This document shows positions 50,049-59,182 of a stretch of 64,000 nucleotides of DNA, piece after piece. The DNA comes from Haloechinothrix_A salitolerans (GTDB lineage Bacteria > Actinomycetota > Actinomycetes > Mycobacteriales > Pseudonocardiaceae): the NCBI RefSeq assembly GCF_039544105.1, contig NZ_BAABLA010000116.1; one strand, 5' to 3'. Numbering within the stretch: position 1 is the stretch's first letter; every line of letters starts with the position of its first letter. A program made the translations under genes and the position numbers. Below the pieces are notes generated by a model that was not told the origin of the DNA, did no database searches, and worked only from the letters and a program-made list of their open reading frames with translations.

Positions 50049-51677
50049 TCATCTCCGCCGGCCGCCATCCGCCAGGACGGCTACCCGCGTGTGCTCCGTC
50101 CTTCCGCGCAGCGGGACGCGCTTGTACTCCCGCCAGTGCTTGCGTTCATCGTCGTCACAGGCTCGCTCCAGCACCCGCATCGACGCGGCGACGTTGCCCC
50201 GCACGGATTTGGCAAGCTCGGTCAGCCGCGCCGCCTCGTTGACCGGGTCACCGATCACGGTGTACTCGAAGCGAGTCTCCGCACCGACGTTGCCCGCGAC
50301 CGCGGGGCCAGCCGAAACGCCAATCCCCGCCGGGAACTCCGGTACCTCGGCGCGCAACCGCTCGTTCATACGGCGCGCGGCCTTGAGCGCCATGCATTCG
50401 GCGTCCGGCAGCTCGGTGGGGGCACCGAAGATCGCGAGCGCGGCGTCGCCCTGGAACTTGTTCACGAACCCGTCGTGGGCGTGCACCTCGTCGACGACGA
50501 CCGCGAAGAACCGGTTGAGCAGCTCGACGACCTCGGTCGGCGGACGGGTGGCCGCGATCGCGGTCGAGCCGACGACGTCGACGAACAGCACCGCGACGTC
50601 GCGCAGTTCGCCACCCAGCTCGACCTGCTGCGACATCGCGACCTCCGCGACGTCTTCGCCAACAAGCCTGCCGAAGATGTCCTTCACCCGTTCGCGTTCT
50701 CGCAGCCCGGCGACCATGTCGTTGAAGCCGGTTTGCAGCCTGCCCAGCTCGGTGCCGTCGAAGACGACGACCTCGGTGTCGAAATCACCACGCTCGACCC
50801 GTGCCAGGGCGGCGCGGACAGTTCGGATCGGCGCGGTCGTCGCGCGAGTGGTCAGCAACGTGACACCGAAGCCACCCGCCAGTGTGATCGCGCCAAGCAC
50901 GAGCACGGTGACCGCGAAATCGAACCGCGAGACGTCCTCCACCCGCAGCAGTGCCAACAGCGCGACAAGCATCAGGCCCAGCACCGGCACGGCCGTGCCC
51001 ATCGCCCAGAACAGCAGAGTCCGCAACGTCACGCCGACGCTCAGCCGCCGCAGCCGTGGTCCGGTCGACAGCGCCCGCGCGGCGATGGGACGCAACGCGA
51101 ACTCGCTGAGCAGATAGGCGTTCGCGCAGGTCACCGTGCCACTGAGCACGATGCTGAACGCGATCTTCAACAGCAGGTCAGGATTGGCGAGCCCATACAG
51201 CAGCGAGAACACGATCAGCCCGCCGAGCCACGCCAGCGCCTGCATGATCGTGAACTCGGCTGGCAGCCGCAACGTCGCCCTGCGCTGGTGCTCGTCGAGC
51301 TGCCCGCCGTCGGTGGCCCAGTGCAGCACCCGCAGCCCCCGGATCACCGCCCAGATGTTGATGCAGGCCCAGGAGACGACGATATAGGCGGGAACAGCGA
51401 CGAAGTTGACAAGCACCAGTTCGTCGGTGAACACCGGCGGCCCCGGCATCACCAGCGTCACCAGCAAGATCGCGACCGTGGCACCGACGATGTTGGCGAT
51501 GGCGAGCAGCCCGCCGAGCAGCCAGCGCACCCGGATGCGCAACTTGCCGCCGTCCTGATCGCCTGAACCGAGCAGCCAGGAACCGAACGGCGATTCCCGC
51601 ATCACCCGATCTTCCGACTTACGTGCCATCCGCAGCCGGTCGGCCATGGTGGGTGGCGACGTCTGTTGCTCACTCAC
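50049..51677 (-). CDS. membrane-bound class III adenylate cyclase with HAMP domain
   Basis: A protein of 542 residues with six hydrophobic segments in the first ~270, a HAMP linker (TTAPIRTVRAALARVERGDF and ELGRLQTGFNDMVAGLRERE) and a C-terminal catalytic domain. Catalytic residues are complete: metal-binding Asp in VLFVDVVGST and in KFQGDAALAIFGAP, adenine-selecting Lys in NKFQGD and Asp in YTVIGDPVNEAARL, and the transition-state Asn and Arg in the same segment. This six-TM/HAMP architecture is that of the mycobacterial Rv1318c/Rv3645-type cyclases, regulated by membrane signals such as fatty acids. GTG 51677 fits the ribosome-binding site better than ATG 51680. Confidence 0.92.
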   Translation of the reverse strand: MSEQQTSPPTMADRLRMARKSEDRVMRESPFGSWLLGSGDQDGGKLRIRVRWLLGGLLAIANIVGATVAILLVTLVMPGPPVFTDELVLVNFVAVPAYIVVSWACINIWAVIRGLRVLHWATDGGQLDEHQRRATLRLPAEFTIMQALAWLGGLIVFSLLYGLANPDLLLKIAFSIVLSGTVTCANAYLLSEFALRPIAARALSTGPRLRRLSVGVTLRTLLFWAMGTAVPVLGLMLVALLALLRVEDVSRFDFAVTVLVLGAITLAGGFGVTLLTTRATTAPIRTVRAALARVERGDFDTEVVVFDGTELGRLQTGFNDMVAGLRERERVKDIFGRLVGEDVAEVAMSQQVELGGELRDVAVLFVDVVGSTAIAATRPPTEVVELLNRFFAVVVDEVHAHDGFVNKFQGDAALAIFGAPTELPDAECMALKAARRMNERLRAEVPEFPAGIGVSAGPAVAGNVGAETRFEYTVIGDPVNEAARLTELAKSVRGNVAASMRVLERACDDDERKHWREYKRVPLRGRTEHTRVAVLADGGRRR

Positions 51678-51720
51678 CATGCCTCCCGGTGCTCGTCACA
51701 GGCGCGTCAATGGTGGCGCG

Positions 51721-54700
51721 CTAGTCCAGTACGACGAGGAGGTCTCCGCCTTCGACCTGTTGAACCGTGTTGATCGCCAGCCGGGACACGGTGCCCGCGG
51801 TGGATGCGGTGATCGCGGCTTCCATCTTCATCGCTTCGATAGTCGCTACGGTATCGCCAGCACCGACGGTATCGCCCTCGGACACAGCAAGTGTGACAAC
51901 TCCCGCAAACGGCGCGGCGACGTGACCCTTGTTGGATTTGTCCGCTTTCTCGGCAGCGGGCAGGTCGGAGGCGACCGACGTGTCACGCACCATGATCGGC
52001 CGCAGCTGCCCGTTCAGACTGGCCATGACGGTACGCATACCGCGCTCGTCCGCCTCGCCGACCGCTTCCAGCTCGATGAGCAGCCGCACACCTGGTTCCA
52101 GGTCGACCGCGTACTCCTCCCCCGGCCGCAGCCCGTAGAAGAAGTCCTTGCTTGCCAGCACGCTGGTGTCCCCGTAGGCCTGCCGGTGCTGCTCGTAGTC
52201 CTTGGTCGGGCCGGGGAACAGCAGGCGGTTCAGCGTGCTCCTGCGGTCCTCGGCGAGGCCAGTACGGTCCTCGGCCGAGAGGGCGACCACTGGTTTCGCC
52301 TCGGCGCGACCTTCGAGGGCCTTGCTCCGGAAGGGCTCCGGCCAGCCGCCGGGCGGATCGCCCAGCTCACCGCGCAGGAACCCGATCACCGAGTCGGGGA
52401 TGTCGAAACTGTTCGGGGACTCCTCGAACTCCTTCGGCTCCACCCCGGCGCCGACCAGGTGCAACGCCAGGTCACCGACCACCTTCGACGACGGCGTGAC
52501 CTTGACAAGGCGGCCAAGCATCCGGTCCGCGGCCGCGTACATGGCTTCGATGTCGGTGAACCGATCACCGAGACCGAGCGCGATCGCTTGCGTGCGCAGG
52601 TTGGACAACTGCCCACCGGGGATCTCGTGGTGGTACACCCGGCCGGTCGGCGAGGCCAGGCCCGCCTCGAACGGCGCGTAGATCTTGCGGACGCTCTCCC
52701 AGTACGGCTCCAGCTCGTTGACCGCATGCAGGTCGAGGCCGCTGGGCCGGTCGGAGTGGTCGGTCGCGGCGACGATGGCCGACAGCGACGGCTGGCTGGT
52801 GGTGCCCGACATCGACGCCACAGCCCCATCGACGGCGTCCGCGCCCGCCTGGATCGCCGCGAGATACGTCGCGAGCTGCCCGCCCGCGGTGTCATGGGTG
52901 TGGACGTGCACCGGCAGGTCGAACTCCGACCGCAACGCGCTGACCAGCTTCTTCGCGGCTGGCGCACGCAGCAGGCCCGCCATGTCCTTGATCGCCAGCA
53001 CGTGCGCGCCCGCCGCGACGATCTGCTCGGCCAGCTTGAGGTAGTAGTCCAGCGTATAGAGGTTCTCAGCCGGATCGGACAGGTCCGAGGTGTAGCACAG
53101 CGCCACCTCGGCGATCGAGGCGCCGGTCTCCCGGACGGCCTCGATCGCGGGCCGCATCTGCTCGACGTCGTTGAGCGCGTCGAAGATCCGGAAGATGTCG
53201 ATGCCCGTCGCGGCAGCCTCCTCGACGAAGGCGTGCGTCACCTCGGTCGGGTACGGCGTGTAGCCGACGGTGTTGCGGCCTCGCAGCAGCATCTGCAGGC
53301 AAATGTTCGGCACCGCTTCCCGCAACGCGGCCAGCCGGTCCCACGGGTCCTCGGCGAGGAACCGCAGCGCGACGTCGTAGGTCGCCCCACCCCAGCACTC
53401 AAGCGACAACAGCTCCGGGCAGGTCGCGGCGACCACTGGCGCCACCGCCAGCATGTCCTTGGTGCGCACCCGGGTCGCCAGCAATGACTGGTGGGCGTCC
53501 CGGAACGTCGTGTCGGTGACGCCGAGCGTCGGCGAGGACCGCAGCCACCGCGCGAAGCCCTCCGGCCCCAGCTCGGTCAGCTTCTGCTTGGACCCAGACG
53601 AAGGTTCGAGACCACTGATGTCGGGCAGCTTCGCCGAGGGCTCGATCAGGTGTGGCCGGGGACCGTTCGGCTTGTTCACCGTGACATCGGCCAGGTAGGT
53701 CAGCAGCTTGGTGCCCCGGTCGGCGGAATGGCGCGCGGTCAACAGCTGCGGCCGTTCCTCGATGAACGACGTCGTCACCCGCCCAGCGCGGAAGTCGGGG
53801 TCGTCCAGCACGGCTTGGAGGAACGGGATGTTGGTCGCCACGCCCCTGATGCGGAACTCGGCCACCGCACGGCGTGCCTTGCGCACGGCCGTGGTCAGGT
53901 CGCGACCCCGGCAGGTCAGCTTCACCAGCATGGAGTCGAAATGCGCTGAGATCTCGGTGCCCGCGAACGCGGTGCCGCCATCCAGCCGGATGCCGGAGCC
54001 GCCCGGCGAGCGGTAGCCGGAGATCATCCCGACGTCGGGACGGAACTCGTTCGCCGGGTCCTCGGTGGTGATGCGGCACTGCAACGCCGCACCCCGCACG
54101 TAGATCGCGTCCTGGCTCAGGCCGAGGTCGTCCAGCGTCTCACCGGAGCCGATGCGCAGCTGCGACTGCACCAGATCAACGTCGGTGACCTCCTCGGTCA
54201 CGGTGTGCTCCACCTGGATACGCGGGTTCATCTCGATGAAGTGGTACTCACCGGACTCGTCAAGCAGGAACTCCACCGTGCCCGCGTTGCGGTAGCCGAT
54301 CTGGCGGGCGAACGCCACCGCGTCGGCACAGATCCGTTCGCGGAGTTCGGGGTCAAGGTTCGGCGCTGGCGCCAGCTCGATCACCTTCTGGTGCCGCCGC
54401 TGCACCGAGCAGTCCCGCTCGTAGAGGTGGATGACGTTGCCCAGCCCGTCGGCGAGGATCTGCACCTCGATATGACGCGGGTTGACCACGGCCTTCTCCA
54501 CGAACACCGTGGCGTCACCGAACGCGGACTCGGCCTCACGGGACGCCGCCTCGATCGCCTCCCGCAACTTCGCCGGGTCAGTCACCCGCCGCATGCCGCG
54601 TCCGCCACCACCGGCGACGGCCTTGACGAAGACCGGGAACCCGATCTCCTCGGCAGCGACGACCAGCTCATCGACGTCGGTAGACGGCCTGCTTGAGCCC

Positions 54701-55095
54701 AGCACCGGGATGCCCGCCTCGCGGGCGGCGGCCACCGCGCGAGCCTTGTTGCCGGTCAGCTCCAGGATGTCCGCGCTCGGTCCGACGAAGGTGATGCCCG
54801 CCTGCTCGCAGGCCCTGGCCAGGTCCGGGTTCTCGGACAGGAACCCGTAGCCGGGGTAGACCGCGTCGGCACCAGCCTCCTGAGCGGCGCGCACGATCTC
54901 GTCAACGGAGAGGTAAGCCCGGACGGGGTGTCCCCGCTCCCCGATCTCAAGCGACTGGTCCGCCTTCAACCGGTGCAACGAGTTGCGGTCTTCGTGCGGG
55001 AACACCGCGACGGTCCCGGCCCCCAGTTCGTAGGCGGCCCGGAACGCGCGGATAGCGATCTCGCCCCGGTTAGCGACGAGCACCTTGCGGAACAT
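51721..55095 (-). CDS. pyc: pyruvate carboxylase
   Basis: A biotin enzyme making oxaloacetate from pyruvate and bicarbonate. All domains lie in one 1124-residue chain: biotin carboxylase (KVLVANRGEIAIRAFRAAYE, then KAVAGGGGRGMRRV and FIEMNPRIQVEHTVTE), carboxyltransferase (TDTTFRDAHQSLLATRVRTK, then VALCYTSDLSDP and VHVHTHDTAGGQLATYLAAI), and a C-terminal biotinyl domain with EAMKMEA. The carboxyltransferase TIM barrel keeps its metal-binding His-x-His. It replenishes oxaloacetate, complementary to malate synthase at the other end of the window. Its place next to rsmD-coaD matches mycobacteria, with the cyclase and HelD genes inserted. Confidence 0.98.
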   Translation of the reverse strand: MFRKVLVANRGEIAIRAFRAAYELGAGTVAVFPHEDRNSLHRLKADQSLEIGERGHPVRAYLSVDEIVRAAQEAGADAVYPGYGFLSENPDLARACEQAGITFVGPSADILELTGNKARAVAAAREAGIPVLGSSRPSTDVDELVVAAEEIGFPVFVKAVAGGGGRGMRRVTDPAKLREAIEAASREAESAFGDATVFVEKAVVNPRHIEVQILADGLGNVIHLYERDCSVQRRHQKVIELAPAPNLDPELRERICADAVAFARQIGYRNAGTVEFLLDESGEYHFIEMNPRIQVEHTVTEEVTDVDLVQSQLRIGSGETLDDLGLSQDAIYVRGAALQCRITTEDPANEFRPDVGMISGYRSPGGSGIRLDGGTAFAGTEISAHFDSMLVKLTCRGRDLTTAVRKARRAVAEFRIRGVATNIPFLQAVLDDPDFRAGRVTTSFIEERPQLLTARHSADRGTKLLTYLADVTVNKPNGPRPHLIEPSAKLPDISGLEPSSGSKQKLTELGPEGFARWLRSSPTLGVTDTTFRDAHQSLLATRVRTKDMLAVAPVVAATCPELLSLECWGGATYDVALRFLAEDPWDRLAALREAVPNICLQMLLRGRNTVGYTPYPTEVTHAFVEEAAATGIDIFRIFDALNDVEQMRPAIEAVRETGASIAEVALCYTSDLSDPAENLYTLDYYLKLAEQIVAAGAHVLAIKDMAGLLRAPAAKKLVSALRSEFDLPVHVHTHDTAGGQLATYLAAIQAGADAVDGAVASMSGTTSQPSLSAIVAATDHSDRPSGLDLHAVNELEPYWESVRKIYAPFEAGLASPTGRVYHHEIPGGQLSNLRTQAIALGLGDRFTDIEAMYAAADRMLGRLVKVTPSSKVVGDLALHLVGAGVEPKEFEESPNSFDIPDSVIGFLRGELGDPPGGWPEPFRSKALEGRAEAKPVVALSAEDRTGLAEDRRSTLNRLLFPGPTKDYEQHRQAYGDTSVLASKDFFYGLRPGEEYAVDLEPGVRLLIELEAVGEADERGMRTVMASLNGQLRPIMVRDTSVASDLPAAEKADKSNKGHVAAPFAGVVTLAVSEGDTVGAGDTVATIEAMKMEAAITASTAGTVSRLAINTVQQVEGGDLLVVLD

Positions 55096-55260
55096 GCCCG
55101 ATCCTTCCTCGGCAGGTTACTGAATCGGTTCTGAGACATTACTCGGTTCGCCCTGTTTTGCCGAGTCCCCGGCCACATAGTGGGAGCGTGCCGGAGATGC
55201 GAGCACAGCGCTACGTCGTCAAAACCTTACCCGCGCGAGACCGCTCTGTGGTGACACGAC

Positions 55261-55305
55261 GAGGTGGGGCTGGCAGACACTCGGCATGTCCGCCAGCCCC
55301 ACCTC
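55261..55305 (-). terminator. hairpin terminator after the APC permease gene
   Basis: GAGGTGGGGCTGGC (55261-55274) pairs perfectly with GCCAGCCCCACCTC (55292-55305), and the stem is extended inward by GACA/TGTC. It lies 10 nt beyond the permease stop, in the direction of that gene, and upstream of pyc. Confidence 0.88.
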
Positions 55306-55314
55306 GGACCCCGG

Positions 55315-56799
55315 TCAGTGGTCCAGTTCGGCCTCGGCGCGCGCGATGGCCTCGAACTCCTCCTCCGGTGCGTTGGCCACCAGGTGATGCCTGCTGTGGA
55401 ACCAGAAATACGCGATCGCGGCGAGGAAGATCCCGGCCACGATGGCCGCGGCGAGCAGGTCGACCAGGAACACCGCGATCAGCGCCGTCACCGCGAGGAC
55501 CAGCGCGACACCCGTGGTCGCGACGCCACCTGGGGTGCGGTACGGGCGCTCCATGTCCGGTTCGCGCCGCCGCAGCACGATGTGCGAGACCATCATCAGC
55601 ACGTACGACACCGCCGCGCCGAACACCGCGATCTGGATCATCAGGTCGCCCGCCTGCGTGATGGACGCCAGCGCGAAGCCGATCGTGCCGGGGATGATCA
55701 GCGCGAGGTACGGCGTGCGCCTGCTGCCGGTGACCGACAGCCAGCGCGGCAGGTACCCGGCCCGCGACAGCGCGAACAGCTGCCGAGAGTAGGCGTAGAT
55801 GATCGAAAAGAAGCTGGCGATCAGCCCGGCGAGCCCGATGTAGTTGACGAAGTCCGCCAGGAAGGTGTTGCCGCCGTAGGCCTGCCGCAGCGCGTCCGGC
55901 AGCGGATTGTCGGAGTCCATCAGCGCCCGTGCCCCCGCTCCGCCCGGCGCGGTCACCAGGATCAGGGCGGCGGTGACCAGCAGGATCGCCATGCCGACGA
56001 TGATTCCCCTCGGCATGTCGCGCTTGGGGTCACGCGCCTCCTCCGCGGCGAGCGGGACGCCCTCGATGGCGAGGAAGAACCAGATCGCGAACACCAGCGC
56101 GCCCCACACGCCAACGACGCCGAACGGCAGGAACGAGCTGGCGCCGAACGCGTTGGTCATCGGGACGTCGAACAGGTTGTCCACGTCGAACTTGCCGATC
56201 ATGCCGACCACGAACACGACCAACGCGACCAGCGCGAACCCGGTGATCACGAACATCAGCCGGAGTGCCTCGCCTACGCCCCACAGGTGGATGCCGACAA
56301 AGATCGCGTACGTGACGAGGAAGACCGGCCAGCCGCTTGTCAAGCCGAACAGCCCGAGCGCTTCGACGTAGCCGCCGATGAACACCGCGATCGCGGCGGG
56401 CGCGATCGCGTACTCGATGAGGATCGCGGTGCCGGTCGCGAAGCCGCCGAGCGGCCCGAGCGCCCGCCTGGCGAACCCGTAGCCCGCACCCGCGACCGGC
56501 ATGGCCGCGCTCATCTCCGCGAGGCCGTAGACCATGCAGGTGTACATCGTCGCCATCAGGACGGTGGCGATCAGCAGGCCGCCCCAGCCGCCCTGGGCGA
56601 GCCCGAAGTTCCAGCCAGCGAAGTCGCCCGAGATCACGTAGGACACGCCGAGCCCGGCGAGCAATACCCATCCGGCCGCACCACGTTTCAGCGAGCGCTG
56701 GTCGAAGTAGTCCTGGCCCTTGCGTTCGTAGTCCACGTCGACGCCGTGGCCGTGCACATGGGTGACGTCCGCCTGTCGATGCTGCTCCGTACCGGCCAT
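55315..56799 (-). CDS. APC-superfamily amine permease, probable ethanolamine transporter
   Basis: A 494-residue, 12-helix amino acid/polyamine/organocation permease. After a His-rich cytoplasmic N-terminus, the first helix region VLLAGLGVSYVISGDFAGWN and then GLAQGGWGGLLIA is characteristic of the ethanolamine permease (Eat) subgroup. Other markers are MPVAGAGYGFARRALGPLGG, FFLAIEGVPLAAEEARDPKR and YSRQLFALSRAGYLPRWLSV. ATG 56799 was chosen behind GGAAAGGGA. It is divergent from a GlnA-like ligase, C26 hydrolase and aldehyde dehydrogenase string, supporting uptake of an amine for gamma-glutamylation. Confidence 0.82.
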   Translation of the reverse strand: MAGTEQHRQADVTHVHGHGVDVDYERKGQDYFDQRSLKRGAAGWVLLAGLGVSYVISGDFAGWNFGLAQGGWGGLLIATVLMATMYTCMVYGLAEMSAAMPVAGAGYGFARRALGPLGGFATGTAILIEYAIAPAAIAVFIGGYVEALGLFGLTSGWPVFLVTYAIFVGIHLWGVGEALRLMFVITGFALVALVVFVVGMIGKFDVDNLFDVPMTNAFGASSFLPFGVVGVWGALVFAIWFFLAIEGVPLAAEEARDPKRDMPRGIIVGMAILLVTAALILVTAPGGAGARALMDSDNPLPDALRQAYGGNTFLADFVNYIGLAGLIASFFSIIYAYSRQLFALSRAGYLPRWLSVTGSRRTPYLALIIPGTIGFALASITQAGDLMIQIAVFGAAVSYVLMMVSHIVLRRREPDMERPYRTPGGVATTGVALVLAVTALIAVFLVDLLAAAIVAGIFLAAIAYFWFHSRHHLVANAPEEEFEAIARAEAELDH

Positions 56800-56856
56800 C
56801 GCGGTCCCTTTCCTGCGTCGTGGCAGTCGATCGGCGACGAGCCGATCGCCGGATTT

Positions 56857-56880
56857 CAATGGTCTAGGGTCGGTCCATTG
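56857..56880. promoter_or_regulatory. inverted repeat CAATGG-N12-CCATTG in the permease/ligase divergent region
   Basis: A perfect 6-bp inverted repeat 58-81 bp upstream of the permease start. Its right half with flank, TCGGTCCATTG, resembles TCGGACCATTA upstream of the GntR gene at the other end of the cluster (61362-61372), so both may be bound by that GntR regulator. Confidence 0.45.
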
Positions 56881-57000
56881 TCAGATGGCAGGTGAGCGTG
56901 GCATGAATCACTCGAAGGTGTCAAGGTCGTCCCCGCGACGCCCTCCGTGACGCTCATGGCGCATTTCGCGCTCACCATTGACCCCGAGCTCGGATGGTGG

Positions 57001-57050
57001 TTGCATGCTCAAAGGACTGTTCTTATACCTTTAGTTCGAGTTAGTTCGAG
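57001..57050 (+). promoter_or_regulatory. promoter of the GlnA-like operon with tandem 10-bp repeat at +1
   Basis: TTGCAT (57001-57006), a 17-nt spacer and TATACC (57024-57029) make a clear vegetative promoter. Immediately downstream the decamer TTAGTTCGAG occurs twice head to tail (57031-57040 and 57041-57050), exactly one helical turn apart and spanning the expected transcription start. This arrangement suggests an operator at which a regulator could block initiation. Confidence 0.65.
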
Positions 57051-57090
57051 GCGGCCGCGGGGCGCACGCGGGCAGGAAGGAGCGGCGATC

Positions 57091-58455
57091 GTGTCCGCAC
57101 AGCAAGGACTACTCACCGTCGACGAGCTCCGTGCGCTGGTGGACGCAGGCGAGATCGACACCGTGCTCGTCGCGGCGACCGACATGCAGGGGCGGTTGCA
57201 GGGCAAGCGGTGCGCCGCCCGCTACTTCCTCGACGAGGTGCTGCCGCACGCCTCGGAGGCGTGCAGCTACCTGCTCGCGGTCGACGTCGACATGAACACC
57301 GTCGATGGGTATGCGATGTCGTCGTGGGAGCGCGGCTACGGCGACTTCGTGCTCCGGCCCGACCTCGCGACGCTGCGCAGGGTGCCCTGGGCCGACGCGA
57401 CCGCGCTCGTGCTGTGCGACGTGCGGTGGGAAGGCGGCGACCCCGTCACCGCGTCGCCCCGACAGGTGCTGCGCAAGCAACTCGACCGGCTCGCCGAGCG
57501 GGGACTGCACGCCTACGTCGGCACCGAGCTGGAGTTCATCGTCTTCAACGACAGCTACGAGAGCGCCTGGCGCAGCGGCTACCGCGACCTCGAGCCCGCC
57601 AACCAGTACAACGTGGACTACTCGATGCTCGGCACCGGCAGGGTCGAGAAGCTGCTGCGGCGCATCCGCAACGGCATGACTGGCGCCGGGATGTACGTCG
57701 AGTCGGCCAAGGGCGAATGCAACCTCGGCCAGCACGAGATCGCGTTCCGCTACGACGAGGCGCTCACGACGTGCGACAACCACAGCATCTACAAGACCGG
57801 CGCGAAGGAGATCGCCGCGCAGGAGGGCATGAGCCTGACCTTCATGGCGAAGTTCGACGAGCGCGAGGGCAACTCCTGCCACATCCACATCTCGCTGCGT
57901 TCCGACGACGGCGACCCCGTTCTCGCTGGAGACGGGCCGTACGGGTTCTCCCCGCTGATGGCGCACTTCCTCGCAGGGCAGCAGGCCTGCCTCGCTGAGC
58001 TCACTTACCTGTTCGCGCCCAACGTCAACTCCTACAAGCGCTACCAGCCGGGCAGTTTCGCGCCGACCACCGTGGCGTGGGGGATCGACAACCGCACGTG
58101 CGCGCTGCGGGTGGTCGGGCACGGGCCGTCGCTGCGGGTGGAGAACCGGGTGCCAGGCGGTGACGTCAACCCGTACCTCGCGGTCGCGGCGCTGGTCGCG
58201 GCCGGACTGCACGGCATCGAACAGGAGCTGGAGCTCGAACCCGAGTTCAGCGGCAACGCCTACGCCGCCGACCTACCGCAGGTGCCCGCGAACCTGCGCG
58301 ACGCCGCTCAGCTGTTCTCGGAGAGCAAGCTGGCCCGCGCCGCTTTCGGTGAGGACGTCGTCGACCACTACGCCAACGCCGCGAGGGTGGAGCTGGCCGC
58401 CTACGACGCCACCGTGACCGACTGGGAGAGGTTCCGTGGCTTCGAACGGCTCTAG
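57091..58455 (+). CDS. glutamine-synthetase-like gamma-glutamyl-amine ligase (GlnA4/PuuA-type)
   Basis: A 454-residue member of the glutamine synthetase superfamily that is not GlnA itself. Short N-terminal beta-grasp region (IDTVLVAATDMQGRLQGKRC), then the catalytic domain: YVGTELEFIVFND (Glu ligands), VESAKGECNLGQHEIAFRYD, GNSCHIHISLRSDDGD (metal His), VNSYKRYQPGSFAPTTVAWG, NRTCALRVVGHGPSLRVENR and the terminal RFRGFE. The adenylylation-site tail of housekeeping GlnA is missing. With the ethanolamine-type permease, a C26 hydrolase and an aldehyde dehydrogenase it fits the streptomycete GlnA4 route, in which ethanolamine is gamma-glutamylated; polyamines are the main alternative. GTG 57091 follows GGAAGGAG. 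Confidence 0.88.
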   Translation: MSAQQGLLTVDELRALVDAGEIDTVLVAATDMQGRLQGKRCAARYFLDEVLPHASEACSYLLAVDVDMNTVDGYAMSSWERGYGDFVLRPDLATLRRVPWADATALVLCDVRWEGGDPVTASPRQVLRKQLDRLAERGLHAYVGTELEFIVFNDSYESAWRSGYRDLEPANQYNVDYSMLGTGRVEKLLRRIRNGMTGAGMYVESAKGECNLGQHEIAFRYDEALTTCDNHSIYKTGAKEIAAQEGMSLTFMAKFDEREGNSCHIHISLRSDDGDPVLAGDGPYGFSPLMAHFLAGQQACLAELTYLFAPNVNSYKRYQPGSFAPTTVAWGIDNRTCALRVVGHGPSLRVENRVPGGDVNPYLAVAALVAAGLHGIEQELELEPEFSGNAYAADLPQVPANLRDAAQLFSESKLARAAFGEDVVDHYANAARVELAAYDATVTDWERFRGFERL

Positions 58456-59182
58456 CACAACGCGTCCGCTGATCGGGCTCACCACCTACGCCGAGCGGGC
58501 ACAGACCGGCGTCTGGGACACCGACTTCGCGCTGTTGCCCTACAACTACGTCGAGTCCGTCAGCCGCGCGGGCGGCGTGCCGGTGCTGCTGCCACCGATC
58601 GAGCACGGCGCCGAGGAAGTCGTCGCGGCGCTCGACGGGCTGGTGGTGTCCGGCGGCGCCGACATCGACCCTGCCCGTTACGGCCACCAGTCGCATCCGG
58701 CGACCACCGCCACCCGCCCCGGTCGCGACGAGTGGGAAGCGGAGCTGGTGCGCCACGCGCTGCCACGGGATCTGCCGGTGCTCGGCGTGTGCCGCGGCGC
58801 GCAACTGCTCAATGTCGCGCTCGGCGGAACGCTGCACCAGCACCTTCCCGACGTGGTTGAGCACGAGGCGCACCGGCCGGGGCCAGCGGTGTTCGGCGCC
58901 ACCCGGGTGCGGCTGGCGGCAGGGAGCCTCGCCGCCACGATCCTCGGCGACGACGTCAAGGTGCCGTGCTACCACCATCAGGCACTCGACCGGATCGCCC
59001 CGGCGCTGACGGCGACCGGCTGGGCGACCGACGGCACCGTCGAGGCCGTCGAGCTGCCGGGGCACCGCTTCGTGCTCGGCGTGCAATGGCACCCCGAGCA
59101 GGACGCCGACGACCTCCGTCTCTTCCAGGCACTCGTGACCGCCAGCTCAGCCGCAAGCCACGACAAGGAAGAGAGCCAGTGA
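58436..59182 (+). CDS. gamma-glutamyl-GABA hydrolase-like class I glutamine amidotransferase (peptidase C26)
   Basis: A 248-residue C26 hydrolase, PuuD-like. The catalytic triad is visible: nucleophile Cys in LPVLGVCRGAQLLNVALGGT, His and Glu in VLGVQWHPEQDAD. Other family features are GLVVSGGADIDPARYG and VKVPCYHHQALDRIAP. It would remove the gamma-glutamyl group after oxidation of the amine carbon, freeing glutamate and a small acid. The GTG start overlaps the ligase gene by 20 nt and its stop overlaps the dehydrogenase start by 4 nt, so the three are coupled. Confidence 0.9.
   Translation: MASNGSSTTRPLIGLTTYAERAQTGVWDTDFALLPYNYVESVSRAGGVPVLLPPIEHGAEEVVAALDGLVVSGGADIDPARYGHQSHPATTATRPGRDEWEAELVRHALPRDLPVLGVCRGAQLLNVALGGTLHQHLPDVVEHEAHRPGPAVFGATRVRLAAGSLAATILGDDVKVPCYHHQALDRIAPALTATGWATDGTVEAVELPGHRFVLGVQWHPEQDADDLRLFQALVTASSAASHDKEESQ

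Noticed and set aside
55264..56895. 543-codon plus-strand frame opposite the APC permease
   Set aside because: Arg/Asp/His-rich shadow of a membrane protein gene; it also crosses the terminator hairpin and the divergent promoter region.
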